From positions 150,876-214,875 of the forward strand of contig NZ_NEXS01000008.1 of the NCBI RefSeq assembly GCF_002810445.1: a DNA stretch of 64,000 nt. The letters are read 5' to 3'. Positions 1 to 9,260 of the stretch are shown piece by piece. Each line of letters begins with the position of its first letter. Within the stretch, counting starts at the first letter, position 1. The position numbers and the translations under genes were made by a program. The notes beneath the pieces were generated by a model that saw nothing but the letters and a program-made list of their open reading frames with translations, was not told the origin of the DNA and searched no databases. The stretch comes from Advenella sp. S44 (GTDB lineage Bacteria > Pseudomonadota > Gammaproteobacteria > Burkholderiales > Burkholderiaceae_B).

Positions 1-261
1 ATGGAGTCTGCCGGCATCCCGGATTTTGATATCAGCACCTGGTTTGGCATCTTCGCAACTGGCGGCACGCCCAACGAGGTAGTCAACACCTTGCATGAGG
101 CCTTTGCAGCCGCCATGCAGGACGAAGCGGTCAAGAAACAACTGCTGAACATGGGTTCGGACACCAAACCGTCCTCTTCCGAGGAATTTGCGGCAAAGGT
201 CAAAACCGAAATGGCAAAATACAAAGACATTGTCAAAATCTCGGGTGCATCGGCCCAGTAA
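1..261 (+). CDS. Bug-family (TctC) tripartite tricarboxylate transporter receptor, C-terminal part
   Basis: This is the C-terminal 86 residues of a periplasmic solute receptor of the Bug/TctC family; the rest lies left of the window, so the ATG at position 1 is probably internal. The visible segment has the family's typical end: a Gly-Ile-Pro-Asp-Phe-Asp stretch followed by Trp-Phe-Gly and a Gly-Thr-Pro loop, then an amphipathic helical tail. Bug proteins bind carboxylates or related small anions for TctAB-type transporters and are very numerous in Alcaligenaceae, often as orphans. The ligand cannot be told from this fragment. It is convergent with the gene at 478. Confidence 0.85.
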   Translation: MESAGIPDFDISTWFGIFATGGTPNEVVNTLHEAFAAAMQDEAVKKQLLNMGSDTKPSSSEEFAAKVKTEMAKYKDIVKISGASAQ

Positions 262-290
262 AGCCCGTTAGCATTTTGCCAGTCACTTGG

Positions 291-418
291 AGCAATCGCC
301 AATGCAACTGCGATCCGACAATCGCAAATGCTATGCCGATTCTCCATCGCTCGACCGTTTCTATTCGACATCGCTAAGGCAGTTCCTATTCGGCAATCGC
401 CATCGCAATTCCAAATCC
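291..418. repeat. Degenerate tandem repeat, about 26-bp unit, 5 copies
   Basis: Five imperfect copies lie at 291-316, 317-342, 343-366, 367-391 and 392-418 (26, 26, 24, 25 and 27 bp). Most begin with a variant of GACAATCGC and end with a variant of GATTC or AATCC. The array fills most of the spacer between two convergent genes and runs directly into the hairpin at 419-453. No open frame is needed to explain it. Confidence 0.6.
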
Positions 419-453
419 GGCCTCACACCTGCCATTCAGGCATCTGTGAGGCC
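419..453. terminator. Hairpin between convergent genes, probable terminator
   Basis: A 9-bp perfect stem (GGCCTCACA paired with TGTGAGGCC) encloses a 17-base loop that can itself pair TGCC with GGCA. It sits between the convergent ends at 261 and 478. The flanking T-runs are weak on both strands, so termination is an inference. Confidence 0.45.
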
Positions 454-477
454 GAGTTCCGTTTAAACGCCCATGAT

Positions 478-1635
478 TTATTTTTCAGGTGCGTACTGAA
501 AGCGGCCGTCCTCAATTTTTCCCATGACACGGGCGCGCTCATCAAAACCCTGGTGGTCCTTTGCGGAGATATTGAGCACGCCATTGGGCACGATCAGCTC
601 CCGTGTTGATTCAATGGCATCACGCAAGGCGCTGCGAAACGCCGGCGTACCGGGCCGGGCGTCTTTCTGCAATGCCTGGCTGACGGCGTTGTCCATAACC
701 ATATAGGCGCCCCAGGCATCGCCGGCAAACTGAGTGGCCGAATTGGCGCCGTATTTGGCTTCATACTTTTCTGTAAATTCGCTGGCGATTTTCTTGACCG
801 GGTTGGAATCCGGTAACCCCTTGGCCACAACACCCGGGCCCGTCGGGAACAGCGTGCCCTCGACATCTTTCCCACCCACCTGCAACACCTCCAGTGTACC
901 AATACCGTGGGTTTGGTAGATCACGCCTTTGTAGCCACGTTGCTTGAGGGTCTTGCCAGGCAAGACGGCGGGCGTGCCCGATCCGGCGATCAGAATAGCG
1001 TCGGGCCTGGCGGCCATCAGCTTGAGAACCTGGCCGGTTACTGAGGAGTCTGTCCGCTGGTATGATTCGCGGGCAACCACATCCACTTTTCCTGCCGCCA
1101 GGCTGGAAAATTCCTTCCACCAGTTTTCGCCGTAAGAATCCGCATAGCCAATAAAGGCGATTTTCTTGAATCCTTTTTTTACCATGTCCTCGACCAGAAC
1201 CTGGGCCATCAGACTGTCATTCTGCGGCATTTTGAAGGCCCAGTGGCGGCCCGGATCATTCGGTGGCGTCACTATGGCTGCCGAGGCCGCCAGCGCGATC
1301 ATTGGCGTTTTCGTTTCTTTGAGCACATCCAGAATCGCCAATGCCGCCGCCGTCGTGTTGGGTCCGACCAGGATATCGATCTTGTCTTCCGAAGTCAGCT
1401 TGCGGGCATTACGCACCGCCTTGCTGACATCCGTGCCATCGTCCAGCACAATGTATCTGGCAGGCTCGCCCCCCAGCGTTTTGGGCCACAAGTCAATCGC
1501 GTTGCGCGACTGGATGCCAATGGCTGCCGCCGGCCCTGTACTGGAAAGCACAACACCCACCGTCACGTCCGCAAAAGCCGGTGGTGTCAAAATCGCGGCA
1601 AGCAGGCCGGCGAGAAAGGTGTTCTTAAATAGCAT
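478..1635 (-). CDS. Periplasmic branched-chain-amino-acid-type ABC substrate-binding protein
   Basis: A 385-residue solute-binding protein of the LivK/Leu-binding type (Peripla_BP_6). It would capture a small organic ligand in the periplasm for a Liv-type ABC importer, but no permease or ATPase gene is adjacent, so the ligand is unknown. The start at 1635 was chosen because it begins with a clear signal peptide (residues 1-22, ending Pro-Pro-Ala-Phe-Ala), has an AGAGGGG-like ribosome site just upstream, and avoids overlapping pqiC. The open frame extends 56 codons further but that part lies inside pqiC and looks non-coding. After the signal peptide the sequence has the family's Val-Gly-Val-Val-Leu-Ser-Ser-Thr-Gly-Pro start. 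It follows pqiC on the same strand after 85 bases. Confidence 0.88.
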   Translation of the reverse strand: MLFKNTFLAGLLAAILTPPAFADVTVGVVLSSTGPAAAIGIQSRNAIDLWPKTLGGEPARYIVLDDGTDVSKAVRNARKLTSEDKIDILVGPNTTAAALAILDVLKETKTPMIALAASAAIVTPPNDPGRHWAFKMPQNDSLMAQVLVEDMVKKGFKKIAFIGYADSYGENWWKEFSSLAAGKVDVVARESYQRTDSSVTGQVLKLMAARPDAILIAGSGTPAVLPGKTLKQRGYKGVIYQTHGIGTLEVLQVGGKDVEGTLFPTGPGVVAKGLPDSNPVKKIASEFTEKYEAKYGANSATQFAGDAWGAYMVMDNAVSQALQKDARPGTPAFRSALRDAIESTRELIVPNGVLNISAKDHQGFDERARVMGKIEDGRFQYAPEK

Positions 1636-1720
1636 GGATAAGCCCCTCTGGAGAAACAATATGTCCTGCGGTGTCGGGGTTCGTGCAACAAACCCCGGTA
1701 GGCAACGCAAGAGGCGCATT

Positions 1721-2377
1721 CTAACCCGAATGACATCCGAGCGACTGAATGCTCGCTCCTTCAGCGGTGCGCGCCTGGGTGCGACCGTCAATGGCACCGG
1801 CAATCACATCCGATAACAGGGCCAGCGCCTGCGACTGACTTTGCACCAAGGCATCTACGCCGGTGCCGGCCGCCACTTCAATCCTGGTCTGGCAAACGCG
1901 TCCGGACTGGCCTGTCATGCGTACTGGCTTAATGCGCCAGGTAGCGTCAATGACGGCAGCCTTATTCAGAATCATGTCAAAGCGATGAAAAGTGGTCTCT
2001 ATCAACCAGATCGGCAGTTTCTGCTCACTGCCGCTGATGCCCTGAATATTAATCGCGCCCAGACGACTAACCAGATTGGCGGACAAGGTTTTCTGGATTT
2101 CGTCCTGTAAAGAGCCCGCCCAGCGCGATCCGTTGAGCGGCACCACGGCGGATGAATCAGCAGAACTGCGAATCATCAGCTGCGGCTTGTCGACAACGTC
2201 AGGGACCGTCACATCGTGCAGATTGACACCGAAGCGGGCAGTGCCCTGCACGCTGGCCGGGTCGCTGGCTGCCAGCGTGTAATATTGCGTGGGTGCCGAG
2301 GCGCAGGCACTGAGTATGGCGGCCACGGCCGTCAGCGCCATCGGACGCAAGGCTTTGGACAATTTACGCGTAATCAT
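1721..2377 (-). CDS. pqiC: PqiC/YmbA-type lipoprotein of the Pqi intermembrane transport system
   Basis: A 218-residue outer-membrane lipoprotein of the ABC-type transport auxiliary family (DUF330). The lipobox Leu-Ser-Ala-Cys places the lipidated cysteine at residue 25, and the mature protein starts with the Gln-Tyr-Tyr-Thr-Leu stretch common in this family. In the known Pqi system PqiC docks the PqiB tunnel at the outer membrane. Its start codon overlaps the pqiB stop by four bases (ATGA), which indicates translational coupling. Confidence 0.88.
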   Translation of the reverse strand: MITRKLSKALRPMALTAVAAILSACASAPTQYYTLAASDPASVQGTARFGVNLHDVTVPDVVDKPQLMIRSSADSSAVVPLNGSRWAGSLQDEIQKTLSANLVSRLGAINIQGISGSEQKLPIWLIETTFHRFDMILNKAAVIDATWRIKPVRMTGQSGRVCQTRIEVAAGTGVDALVQSQSQALALLSDVIAGAIDGRTQARTAEGASIQSLGCHSG

Positions 2378-4194
2378 TGACTTTCCTTGAACGGGATATT
2401 GTCTTTGGAGCGGCCTCGTATCAGCGAGCTGGGCTCGGCCTGCAGATAGTCGCCCAGGCTGCGGATTGATTTGGCAGCCCGCGACATTTCCTTGATCATG
2501 CCGTTAAGCTGCAGCATAACAGGACTCTCGTCGCCCACAACGCCGCGAACCGTGCCCATGGTTTTATTGACGCCGTCGAGCGAGCGCCCGGCCTGTCGCA
2601 CCGTTGTCGTCAGCGCAGGAACCATGGTCGTATCCAGTGTCCTGGCCAGTTTCGAGATGCTTTGCAGGGTGTCGTCAAGCGAATGGCCAATCGAATCTAT
2701 CGGCAGGTTTTTCAGTTTTTCGACAATGACATTGAGCTGTTGCTGCAGCTCATCAAAGCTGCCCGGCACCGTCGCGATTAGCACCGGCTGCTTACTGACG
2801 TCAGGCGTGGGCGGCTTGCCGGCGATTTCCGGGAAATAGTCCAACGCCACATAAAGCTGCCCGGTAAAAATGTTGGCAAAACGCAATTGGGCCCGAATGC
2901 CACTGGTGACAAACTCCTTGAGTGCCACGTCATGAAGCGCCTCGTCGTTGCTGTTGGCCCGCTGCGCCGCAGGTATGGCCGCGCCCAGCCGGTTTTCGTA
3001 AATCACGCCATCGACAATCACCGTGGTTTTCTTCGTGGCAATATCAAACTCCATGGAAATGTCTTTGACTTCGCCCAGAAGAATGCCCTTGAAATCAATG
3101 GCCGAACCGGTCTGCAATCCCCTGACCGATTTGTCGAACTTCATGCGGATTGGAAACGCCAGGCCGTCGGGTTTGGCCAGAGCCTTGTCTTCCGAGGGGT
3201 TCAGAACGAATCGCGTCCCGTCAGGCGCCGGCTTGGGCGGTGGGGATTCATTGTTCAGCGGCAATTGCCCGAAAGAAATCCCTCCCGCCAACACCGAAAC
3301 CAGCGACTGTGTTTTCAAATTCAGGCCGCCCGCATTCAGCGACAGGTCGACGCCGCTGGCATTCCAGAAGCGGCTGTTTTCGGTGACAAAGCGGTCGTAT
3401 GGGGCGTCAATGAATATTTGGACCTCGACCCCCTTGCCGTCCTTGCTCAGGTTGTAATTGATGACCTGTCCAACCTCAAGGCGCCGGTACAGAACCGGCG
3501 AGCCAAGATCCAGCGAGTTCAGGCTGGGCGCGGTAATAGTAAATCGCTTGCCAGGCCGGCCACTGATCAATTCCGGCGGTTTTTCCAGCCCGACGAATTC
3601 ATCGCGGTACTTGCCTTTGTTTTGCTGAGAGTCGTCGATATCTACGCCGATATAGGCGCCCGATACCAATGTGCCCAGACCCGAGACGCCACTGGCCGCC
3701 AGTCGCGGCTTGACGACCCAAAACCGGGCGCCCTCGTGCAAGAGAAAGTCAACGCCCTGCTTGAAGGATACCTTCACCAGCACTGAATTATGATCTTCGG
3801 TCAATGTAATATCGGAGACAGTGCCGACCACGACATCCTTGTAGCGCACCTGGGTCTTGTCGATTTCCAGTCCTTCTGCCGTTTTGAAGGTGACCGTAGC
3901 CACCGGCCCCTGTTGCATATAGTCGCGCACCAGCAACGAGAGCCCGATGATGGCTGCAATCACCGGTACAAGCCAGATCCAGGAGATATTTTTGTTTTTC
4001 TTCTGGGTAATGACCGGTGTCTTGGCGATGACCGGATTGGGCTGGTTGGCAGCGGTGTCTTTCGTATCTGCACCCCCACTTTGCGCTGCCGTATTTTCCG
4101 TGTCGCCGGACGCAGAAGAATGCCGCTCCGGCGCCGTCCCGTCTTCGGGAGCGCGCTTGGATGGGTCCGCTGGTGGCCGATCGTTTTCAGACAT
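2374..4194 (-). CDS. pqiB: PqiB, MCE-domain periplasmic tunnel protein
   Basis: A 606-residue inner-membrane-anchored protein with repeated MCE (MlaD-like) domains. One transmembrane helix lies near residues 70-90. It is followed by the first MCE domain (Val-Ala-Thr-Val-Thr-Phe-Lys-Thr-Ala-Glu-Gly), two further MCE repeats, and a C-terminal helical region near 490-590. Known homologues form a hexameric tube carrying lipids between the two membranes. The first 68 residues are an unusually long hydrophilic, Asp/Glu/Ala/Thr-rich cytoplasmic extension with no recognised motif. It lies 89 bases after pqiA and overlaps pqiC. Confidence 0.92.
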   Translation of the reverse strand: MSENDRPPADPSKRAPEDGTAPERHSSASGDTENTAAQSGGADTKDTAANQPNPVIAKTPVITQKKNKNISWIWLVPVIAAIIGLSLLVRDYMQQGPVATVTFKTAEGLEIDKTQVRYKDVVVGTVSDITLTEDHNSVLVKVSFKQGVDFLLHEGARFWVVKPRLAASGVSGLGTLVSGAYIGVDIDDSQQNKGKYRDEFVGLEKPPELISGRPGKRFTITAPSLNSLDLGSPVLYRRLEVGQVINYNLSKDGKGVEVQIFIDAPYDRFVTENSRFWNASGVDLSLNAGGLNLKTQSLVSVLAGGISFGQLPLNNESPPPKPAPDGTRFVLNPSEDKALAKPDGLAFPIRMKFDKSVRGLQTGSAIDFKGILLGEVKDISMEFDIATKKTTVIVDGVIYENRLGAAIPAAQRANSNDEALHDVALKEFVTSGIRAQLRFANIFTGQLYVALDYFPEIAGKPPTPDVSKQPVLIATVPGSFDELQQQLNVIVEKLKNLPIDSIGHSLDDTLQSISKLARTLDTTMVPALTTTVRQAGRSLDGVNKTMGTVRGVVGDESPVMLQLNGMIKEMSRAAKSIRSLGDYLQAEPSSLIRGRSKDNIPFKESQ

Positions 4195-4283
4195 ATGACG
4201 CTCCTGCCGACTGCTGATTCAGTAAACTATACATACTATCGATTAAACGGTAATCCGTCCCTGTTGTCCTGGGCCTGGGCCCA

Positions 4284-5567
4284 CTAAGAAAAGGTGGGCG
4301 CAGTGGGCGCTGGCTGGTAATCAGGCTGCTCGATATCGTCGTCCACCTCATCCCAACCTTTGCGTATATCAAAATTCATAGTGGCAAACATAGTGACCAC
4401 AACTACCATACCAAAGGCAGCGGCGCCAATATCGGGTCGCACCGACATCAATGATCCGAAGTTGACCAGGGAAGTGAGCAGGATCACCACGAAAACATCC
4501 AGCATTGACCATTGGCCAATCAGTTCCACTGTCTGATACATCCTCGTGTAATGCATCATCGTATCACGACGGCCTTTTGCCGAACGACCGATCAAAATGG
4601 CCAGAATGACAATTTTAGTTAGCGGCACGACAAAGCTGGCCACAAAGACAATCAGGGCCAGATCCCAGGAGCCCAGATTCCACAACTCCAGGATTCCTCC
4701 CAGAATGGTATGGGCAGCGGTGCCACCAAGGACGGTGGTATTGATCATGACCGGATAGAGATTGGCCGGAAGATACAGAATAACGGCGGCAAGCAAAATG
4801 GCCAGGGCCCGTGTTTTGTGCGCCGGTTTGCGAAAATGCACATGATTATGGCAGCGCTGGCATGTTCCCTCATGCTCCCGACTCATGGTGACCTGGCCGC
4901 AGATCTCGCAATCTAGCGGCACATGTTCCTGGTCAAGGGTAACCGGCAGGGGCTTGACGGCGCCATCCTGTTCTGCCAGCAACCACACGCGTTCGGAATT
5001 GAGCTTGCTCAGGCCGGTAAGCAGGAAGGTAAGCGCCGCATAAGCCCACAGGCCCGCGCCTGGCGTAAGCGAGGCCATATCGGCCAGTTTTACGATGGCC
5101 ACCAGCGCTCCCAGCATAAATACCGGAATCATCGCCCATGGACGCACCAGATGCAGCCATCGGCTCAGTTGGTTCAGTCCCGGCGCCCGCCGGCTCTGGC
5201 GGGAAAACGCCAGCAGCCAGATGAGAATGAGGACGTCAAGCAAGGGCATTAGAAAACCGGTGGCAAAGCACATGATGGCAACGCTGGGATAGCCAGCCCG
5301 CCAGGTTGCCGCGACGGCGTCCAGGAAAGTCGAACTGCTTTTGAGGCCGACTGCGCTGATTGTTCCTACCGGCATAAAGCTGGCCACTGCGAACGCGATC
5401 AGCGAGGTCAGAGCAATTGCCAGCCAGGCAGAACTGTTGAGCACACCCTGGGACCACAACACCGTACCGCATCGAACGCAAGAAGCGCGCTGGCCCGAGA
5501 CCAGCGCGCTTCGTTCATGCAGTTGCCCGCAATGATGGCAGGCGATGTAGATGCCCGTCATGCTCAA
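4284..5567 (-). CDS. pqiA: PqiA, multi-pass membrane protein with two zinc ribbons
   Basis: A 427-residue integral inner-membrane protein of the PqiA (paraquat-inducible protein A) family, the membrane partner of PqiB. Two four-Cys zinc-ribbon motifs are visible: Cys10, Cys13, Cys30 and Cys33 at the N-terminus and a second CxxC...CxxC set near residues 215-240. Each is followed by about four hydrophobic helices, which is the duplicated PqiA layout. The start is taken at 5567; its first bases overlap the clpA stop codon (ATGA), so translation is probably coupled to clpA. A second Met lies two codons downstream. Confidence 0.9.
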   Translation of the reverse strand: MSMTGIYIACHHCGQLHERSALVSGQRASCVRCGTVLWSQGVLNSSAWLAIALTSLIAFAVASFMPVGTISAVGLKSSSTFLDAVAATWRAGYPSVAIMCFATGFLMPLLDVLILIWLLAFSRQSRRAPGLNQLSRWLHLVRPWAMIPVFMLGALVAIVKLADMASLTPGAGLWAYAALTFLLTGLSKLNSERVWLLAEQDGAVKPLPVTLDQEHVPLDCEICGQVTMSREHEGTCQRCHNHVHFRKPAHKTRALAILLAAVILYLPANLYPVMINTTVLGGTAAHTILGGILELWNLGSWDLALIVFVASFVVPLTKIVILAILIGRSAKGRRDTMMHYTRMYQTVELIGQWSMLDVFVVILLTSLVNFGSLMSVRPDIGAAAFGMVVVVTMFATMNFDIRKGWDEVDDDIEQPDYQPAPTAPTFS

Positions 5568-7864
5568 GAAACCAGCGCTTCTTCCTCAGAATCCTTTTTT
5601 TCCTTCGGATCCGAATCATTGAAAGTGAGCGTGACTTCGTCCTTGTCATCAATATCGACATAGACCGAACCACCGCTGGCCAGTCTGCCAAATAACAGCT
5701 CGTCGGCCAGCGCACGGCGAATAACGTCTTGAATCAGCCGTTGCATGGGTCGGGCACCCATCAGAGGATCGAACCCTTTTTTGGCCAGGTGCTGGCGCAG
5801 GCCATCGGTAAAGGTGGCATCCACCCGTTTGGCCTGCAACTGGTGCTCCAGTTCGATCAGGAACTTGTCGACCACGCGCATAATGATGTCTTCCGACAAC
5901 GAAGCAAATGGAATGATGGCATCAAGACGATTGCGGAATTCAGGCGAGAACATGCGCTTGATCTCTGCCATCTCGTCGCCGCTCTGGCGGCTGTCGGCAA
6001 AACCGATGGAGCGGCGATTGAGCAGCTCCGCCCCCGCATTGGTGGTCATGATAATGACCACATTGCGAAAATCAGACTTGCGCCCGTTGTTATCTGTCAG
6101 CACGCCATGGTCCATAACCTGCAGCAGGATGTTGAAAATATCCGGATGGGCCTTTTCAATTTCATCGAGCAGCAACACACTGTGCGGCTGTTTATTGACT
6201 GCCTCGGTCAGCAGGCCGCCCTGGTCGAAACCCACATAGCCCGGAGGGGCGCCAATGAGACGCGAGACCGCGTGTCGCTCCATATATTCGGACATATCGA
6301 AGCGGATCAACTCAACGCCAAGAATGAAGGCCAGTTGTCTGGCGACCTCGGTCTTGCCCACGCCGGTCGGGCCGGAAAACAGGAAAGAGCCTATCGGCTT
6401 GTCGGGCTTGCCAAGGCCTGAACGCGACATCTTGATCGCGGAGGCCAATGCCGTAATGGCGGCATCCTGACCGAAAACGACAGTTTTCAGGTCTCGATCC
6501 AGTGTTGCCAGCTTGTTGCGATCGTCGGTGCTGACCGATTGCGGCGGAATGCGCGCCATTTTGGACACCACGTTTTCGATGTCGGTCTTGCCGATAACCT
6601 TTTTCTGGCGAGATTTGGGCAGCAGTCGCTGTGCGGCTCCGCTCTCATCGAGAACGTCAATGGCTTTGTCAGGCAGGTGACGATCATTGATATGTTTGGC
6701 AGACAATTCCGCAGCGGCGGTAATGGCCGCCGCCGAATAGCGAACATGGTGATGTTCTTCGAATTTGGATTTCAAGCCACGCAGGATAAGAATGGTTTGT
6801 TCCACCGTTGGCTCGCTGACATCGATTTTCTGGAACCGACGCGATAGCGCGTGATCTTTTTCAAAAATGCCGCGGTATTCCTTGTAGGTGGTCGCTCCCA
6901 TGCAGCGCAGCGCCCCGGAAGACAAGGCGGGTTTGAGCAGATTGGAGGCGTCCATGGTGCCGCCCGAAGCCGAGCCGGCACCAATCAGGGTGTGAATTTC
7001 ATCAATGAAAAGCACGGCGTCGGGCTGACTGGCCAACTGCTTGAGCACGGCCTTGAGCCGCTGCTCGAAATCGCCTCGGTACTTGGTTCCTGCAAGCAAT
7101 GAACCCATATCCAACGCATAAACGCGGGCCTTGGACAGAATATCGGGAACGTTACCGGTGGAGATCCGCAGCGCCAGGCCTTCAGCGATGGCCGTTTTGC
7201 CCACACCGGCTTCGCCTACCAACAGCGGGTTGTTTTTGCGACGGCGGCACAGAATCTGTACCACGCGTTCAATTTCATTGTCCCGCCCGATAAGCGGGTC
7301 AATTTTGCCCGCCTTGGCCAGTGCGTTCAGATCGGACGCGTACAGGGCAAGGGGCGACTTATTCTCTTCGGGCTCGCCAGGCTGCGGCTCGGACGGGGCT
7401 GTACCCTCGTCTGGCGAGGGGGCGGCCGATTTGGTGATGCCATGGGAAATATAATTGACCACATCTAGACGCGTGACATTCTGCTCTTGCAGATAAAACA
7501 CAGCGTGGGAATCTTTCTCGCTGAAGATTGCAACCAGCACATTGGCGCCCGTTGCAGGGCTTTTGGCGTTGCCGTTGGACGAGACATGCATGATGGCCCG
7601 TTGGATTACACGCTGAAAACCCAGGGTCGGCTGCGTATCGACTTCATCGGAGCCGCCAACAATCGGCGTATTGGCATCAATAAAGGTACGCAGCTTGGTG
7701 CGCAACTGTTCAATATCGGCATCGCAGGCGGTCAGCACCTCCCTGGCAGCCGCGTTATCCAACAATACCAGCAACAGATGTTCGACGGTAATAAATTCGT
7801 GGCGTGCCGAACGTGCATCCACAAACGCCATATGTAGTGTCACTTCGAGTTCTTGAGAAATCAC
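5564..7864 (-). CDS. clpA: ClpA, AAA+ unfoldase of the ClpAP protease
   Basis: A 766-residue Hsp100 ATPase that unfolds substrates and feeds them to ClpP. It has an N-terminal Clp_N double repeat (about 1-140), an acidic Pro/Glu linker (about 150-175), a first AAA+ module with Walker A Gly-Glu-Ala-Gly-Val-Gly-Lys-Thr, and a second with Gly-Pro-Thr-Gly-Val-Gly-Lys-Thr. An Ile-Gly-Phe tripeptide in the second module matches the ClpP-docking loop. The C-terminus is acidic and rich in Glu and Lys. It follows clpS after 43 bases. Its overlap with pqiA is unusual for a protease subunit. Confidence 0.95.
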   Translation of the reverse strand: MISQELEVTLHMAFVDARSARHEFITVEHLLLVLLDNAAAREVLTACDADIEQLRTKLRTFIDANTPIVGGSDEVDTQPTLGFQRVIQRAIMHVSSNGNAKSPATGANVLVAIFSEKDSHAVFYLQEQNVTRLDVVNYISHGITKSAAPSPDEGTAPSEPQPGEPEENKSPLALYASDLNALAKAGKIDPLIGRDNEIERVVQILCRRRKNNPLLVGEAGVGKTAIAEGLALRISTGNVPDILSKARVYALDMGSLLAGTKYRGDFEQRLKAVLKQLASQPDAVLFIDEIHTLIGAGSASGGTMDASNLLKPALSSGALRCMGATTYKEYRGIFEKDHALSRRFQKIDVSEPTVEQTILILRGLKSKFEEHHHVRYSAAAITAAAELSAKHINDRHLPDKAIDVLDESGAAQRLLPKSRQKKVIGKTDIENVVSKMARIPPQSVSTDDRNKLATLDRDLKTVVFGQDAAITALASAIKMSRSGLGKPDKPIGSFLFSGPTGVGKTEVARQLAFILGVELIRFDMSEYMERHAVSRLIGAPPGYVGFDQGGLLTEAVNKQPHSVLLLDEIEKAHPDIFNILLQVMDHGVLTDNNGRKSDFRNVVIIMTTNAGAELLNRRSIGFADSRQSGDEMAEIKRMFSPEFRNRLDAIIPFASLSEDIIMRVVDKFLIELEHQLQAKRVDATFTDGLRQHLAKKGFDPLMGARPMQRLIQDVIRRALADELLFGRLASGGSVYVDIDDKDEVTLTFNDSDPKEKKDSEEEALVS

Positions 7865-7907
7865 AATTTCCTCCGTCTAAACAACTGCCCTGGAAATGCC
7901 AGGACCA

Positions 7908-8216
7908 TTACAAATCCACGGGCTCCATCACGCACTGCAGTGGGTGCTGATGAGCGCGCGCATACTGCGCAACCGTTGCCACTTTTGTGGCGGCAATGTC
8001 TCTGGTGTAAACACCACAAACGCCCTTGCCATCATGATGTACTTTTAACATGATCACCGTGGCCTCTTCTTCTGTTTTCGAAAATATTTTTTCTAAAACT
8101 GAAACCACAAAGTCCATCGGGGTGTAATCATCGTTTAACAGCAACACCTGATACATGGGTGGGGGCGCCAATTTCGCCTTTTGCGCTTCAGTGACAATGC
8201 CTGACTGCTGAGCCAT
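7908..8216 (-). CDS. clpS: ClpS, N-end rule adaptor for ClpAP
   Basis: A 102-residue adaptor that delivers substrates with N-terminal Leu, Phe, Tyr or Trp to ClpA. The family signature is present: [12 protein letters not shown] with the two acidic pocket residues, and Val-His-His-Asp-Gly-Lys-Gly further on. The first ~20 residues form the flexible extension that controls ClpA. It is the first gene of the leftward clpS-clpA block and diverges from the cold-shock gene; the 237-base spacer (8217-8453) should hold promoters for both. Confidence 0.95.
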   Translation of the reverse strand: MAQQSGIVTEAQKAKLAPPPMYQVLLLNDDYTPMDFVVSVLEKIFSKTEEEATVIMLKVHHDGKGVCGVYTRDIAATKVATVAQYARAHQHPLQCVMEPVDL

Positions 8217-8453
8217 ACCGAACCTGCTTAAGAAAGTCTTTATATTGATACTTTATACGATATTTCAAGTGGTGTTGTTTATGAACCCCAGAATTATCGG
8301 TAATTTCCACTATTGACTCACATAATATTAATCCGCATCATTTATTTATACTGCAAAATAGTATCCACAAAACTGTTTCAGTATCTTTTCGGCAAGAGGC
8401 CATCATCGGCCTGTTGCCTTGGGTTGGTAAAATCTTGAGCAGAGGCTGTAAGA

Positions 8454-8702
8454 ATGTCAGAAACAACAGAAACACCCGTCCCCGAGGAAAGCGGCAACAA
8501 GCAGACCGGGACCGTCAAATGGTTTAACGATGCCAAAGGGTTCGGCTTTATTACACCCGATGGCGGCGGCGAAGATCTTTTTGCCCACTTTTCTTCAATC
8601 CAGATGAACGGATTCAAGACACTGAAAGAAGGCCAGCGCGTCTCTTTTGAGATAGCACAAGGCCCCAAAGGACAACAGGCGCTTAACATAACTGCAGCAT
8701 AG
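8454..8702 (+). CDS. Cold-shock domain protein (CspA family)
   Basis: An 82-residue single-domain RNA/DNA-binding protein. The cold-shock domain spans about residues 17-80, with RNP1-like Lys-Gly-Phe-Gly-Phe-Ile and RNP2-like Asp-Leu-Phe-Ala-His-Phe. The first 16 residues are a hydrophilic, Glu/Thr/Pro-rich extension absent from the smallest Csps. No internal ATG fits better, and AGAGG lies about nine bases upstream of the chosen start. A short hairpin in the leader (GAGGCC against GGCCTG, near 8395-8415) could be part of a structured 5' UTR, as is usual for csp mRNAs. Confidence 0.93.
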   Translation: MSETTETPVPEESGNKQTGTVKWFNDAKGFGFITPDGGGEDLFAHFSSIQMNGFKTLKEGQRVSFEIAQGPKGQQALNITAA

Positions 8703-8726
8703 CCCCTATATCGAAAGAGCGTGTCC

Positions 8727-9251
8727 ATGTCCCTGCCCGCATCAAGGTTCTTGCGGATAGCATTTCTTGCGGGCTGCACCATTCTGGCAGGCCTATTGCT
8801 GGCCCCACGAATGACTGCGGCCCGCGTTTCCGTGCCCGGTTCGGCTGTCGCCAATGTTGCATTGCAAATCCGGGGACACGCACTCACGGCTGAAGTGGCC
8901 GACACGGATCCACTGCGCGCCAGCGGCCTGATGCACCGTCGGACACTGGCGCCCGACCACGGCATGCTTTTTGTCTTTCCAGACGATCAGCAGCGTTGTT
9001 TCTGGATGAAAAATACACTGATTCCGCTTTCCATTGCCTTTATCGATAAGCATGGCACGATTGTCGCGCTGGATGACATGCAGCCGTTGAGCGAAGCCTC
9101 TCACTGTTCAGGCGCGCAGGCACGCTATGCGCTGGAGGTCAATCGTGGATGGTTTCATCGCCACAGCATCCGTGTCGGTGATAATATCAGGGCCGTCCTA
9201 CCGGACTCGCTGCCCATCGCACGGGACGGCTTGCCGGCAACACAACAGTAA
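8727..9251 (+). CDS. DUF192 family secreted protein
   Basis: A 174-residue protein with an N-terminal signal sequence or anchor (hydrophobic run at about residues 9-26) followed by a DUF192 domain (about 45-150). The family hallmark motifs are visible: Gly-Leu-Met-His-Arg-Arg, Gly-Met-Leu-Phe-Val-Phe, and Cys-Phe-Trp-Met-Lys-Asn-Thr with a following Ile-Pro-Leu. DUF192 has no settled biochemical function. The start is ambiguous: a GTG at 8721 is in frame, but the ATG at 8727 has better spacing to GAAAG. The lipoprotein gene follows after nine bases and may be co-transcribed. Confidence 0.85.
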   Translation: MSLPASRFLRIAFLAGCTILAGLLLAPRMTAARVSVPGSAVANVALQIRGHALTAEVADTDPLRASGLMHRRTLAPDHGMLFVFPDDQQRCFWMKNTLIPLSIAFIDKHGTIVALDDMQPLSEASHCSGAQARYALEVNRGWFHRHSIRVGDNIRAVLPDSLPIARDGLPATQQ

Positions 9252-9260
9252 AGGTTATTT

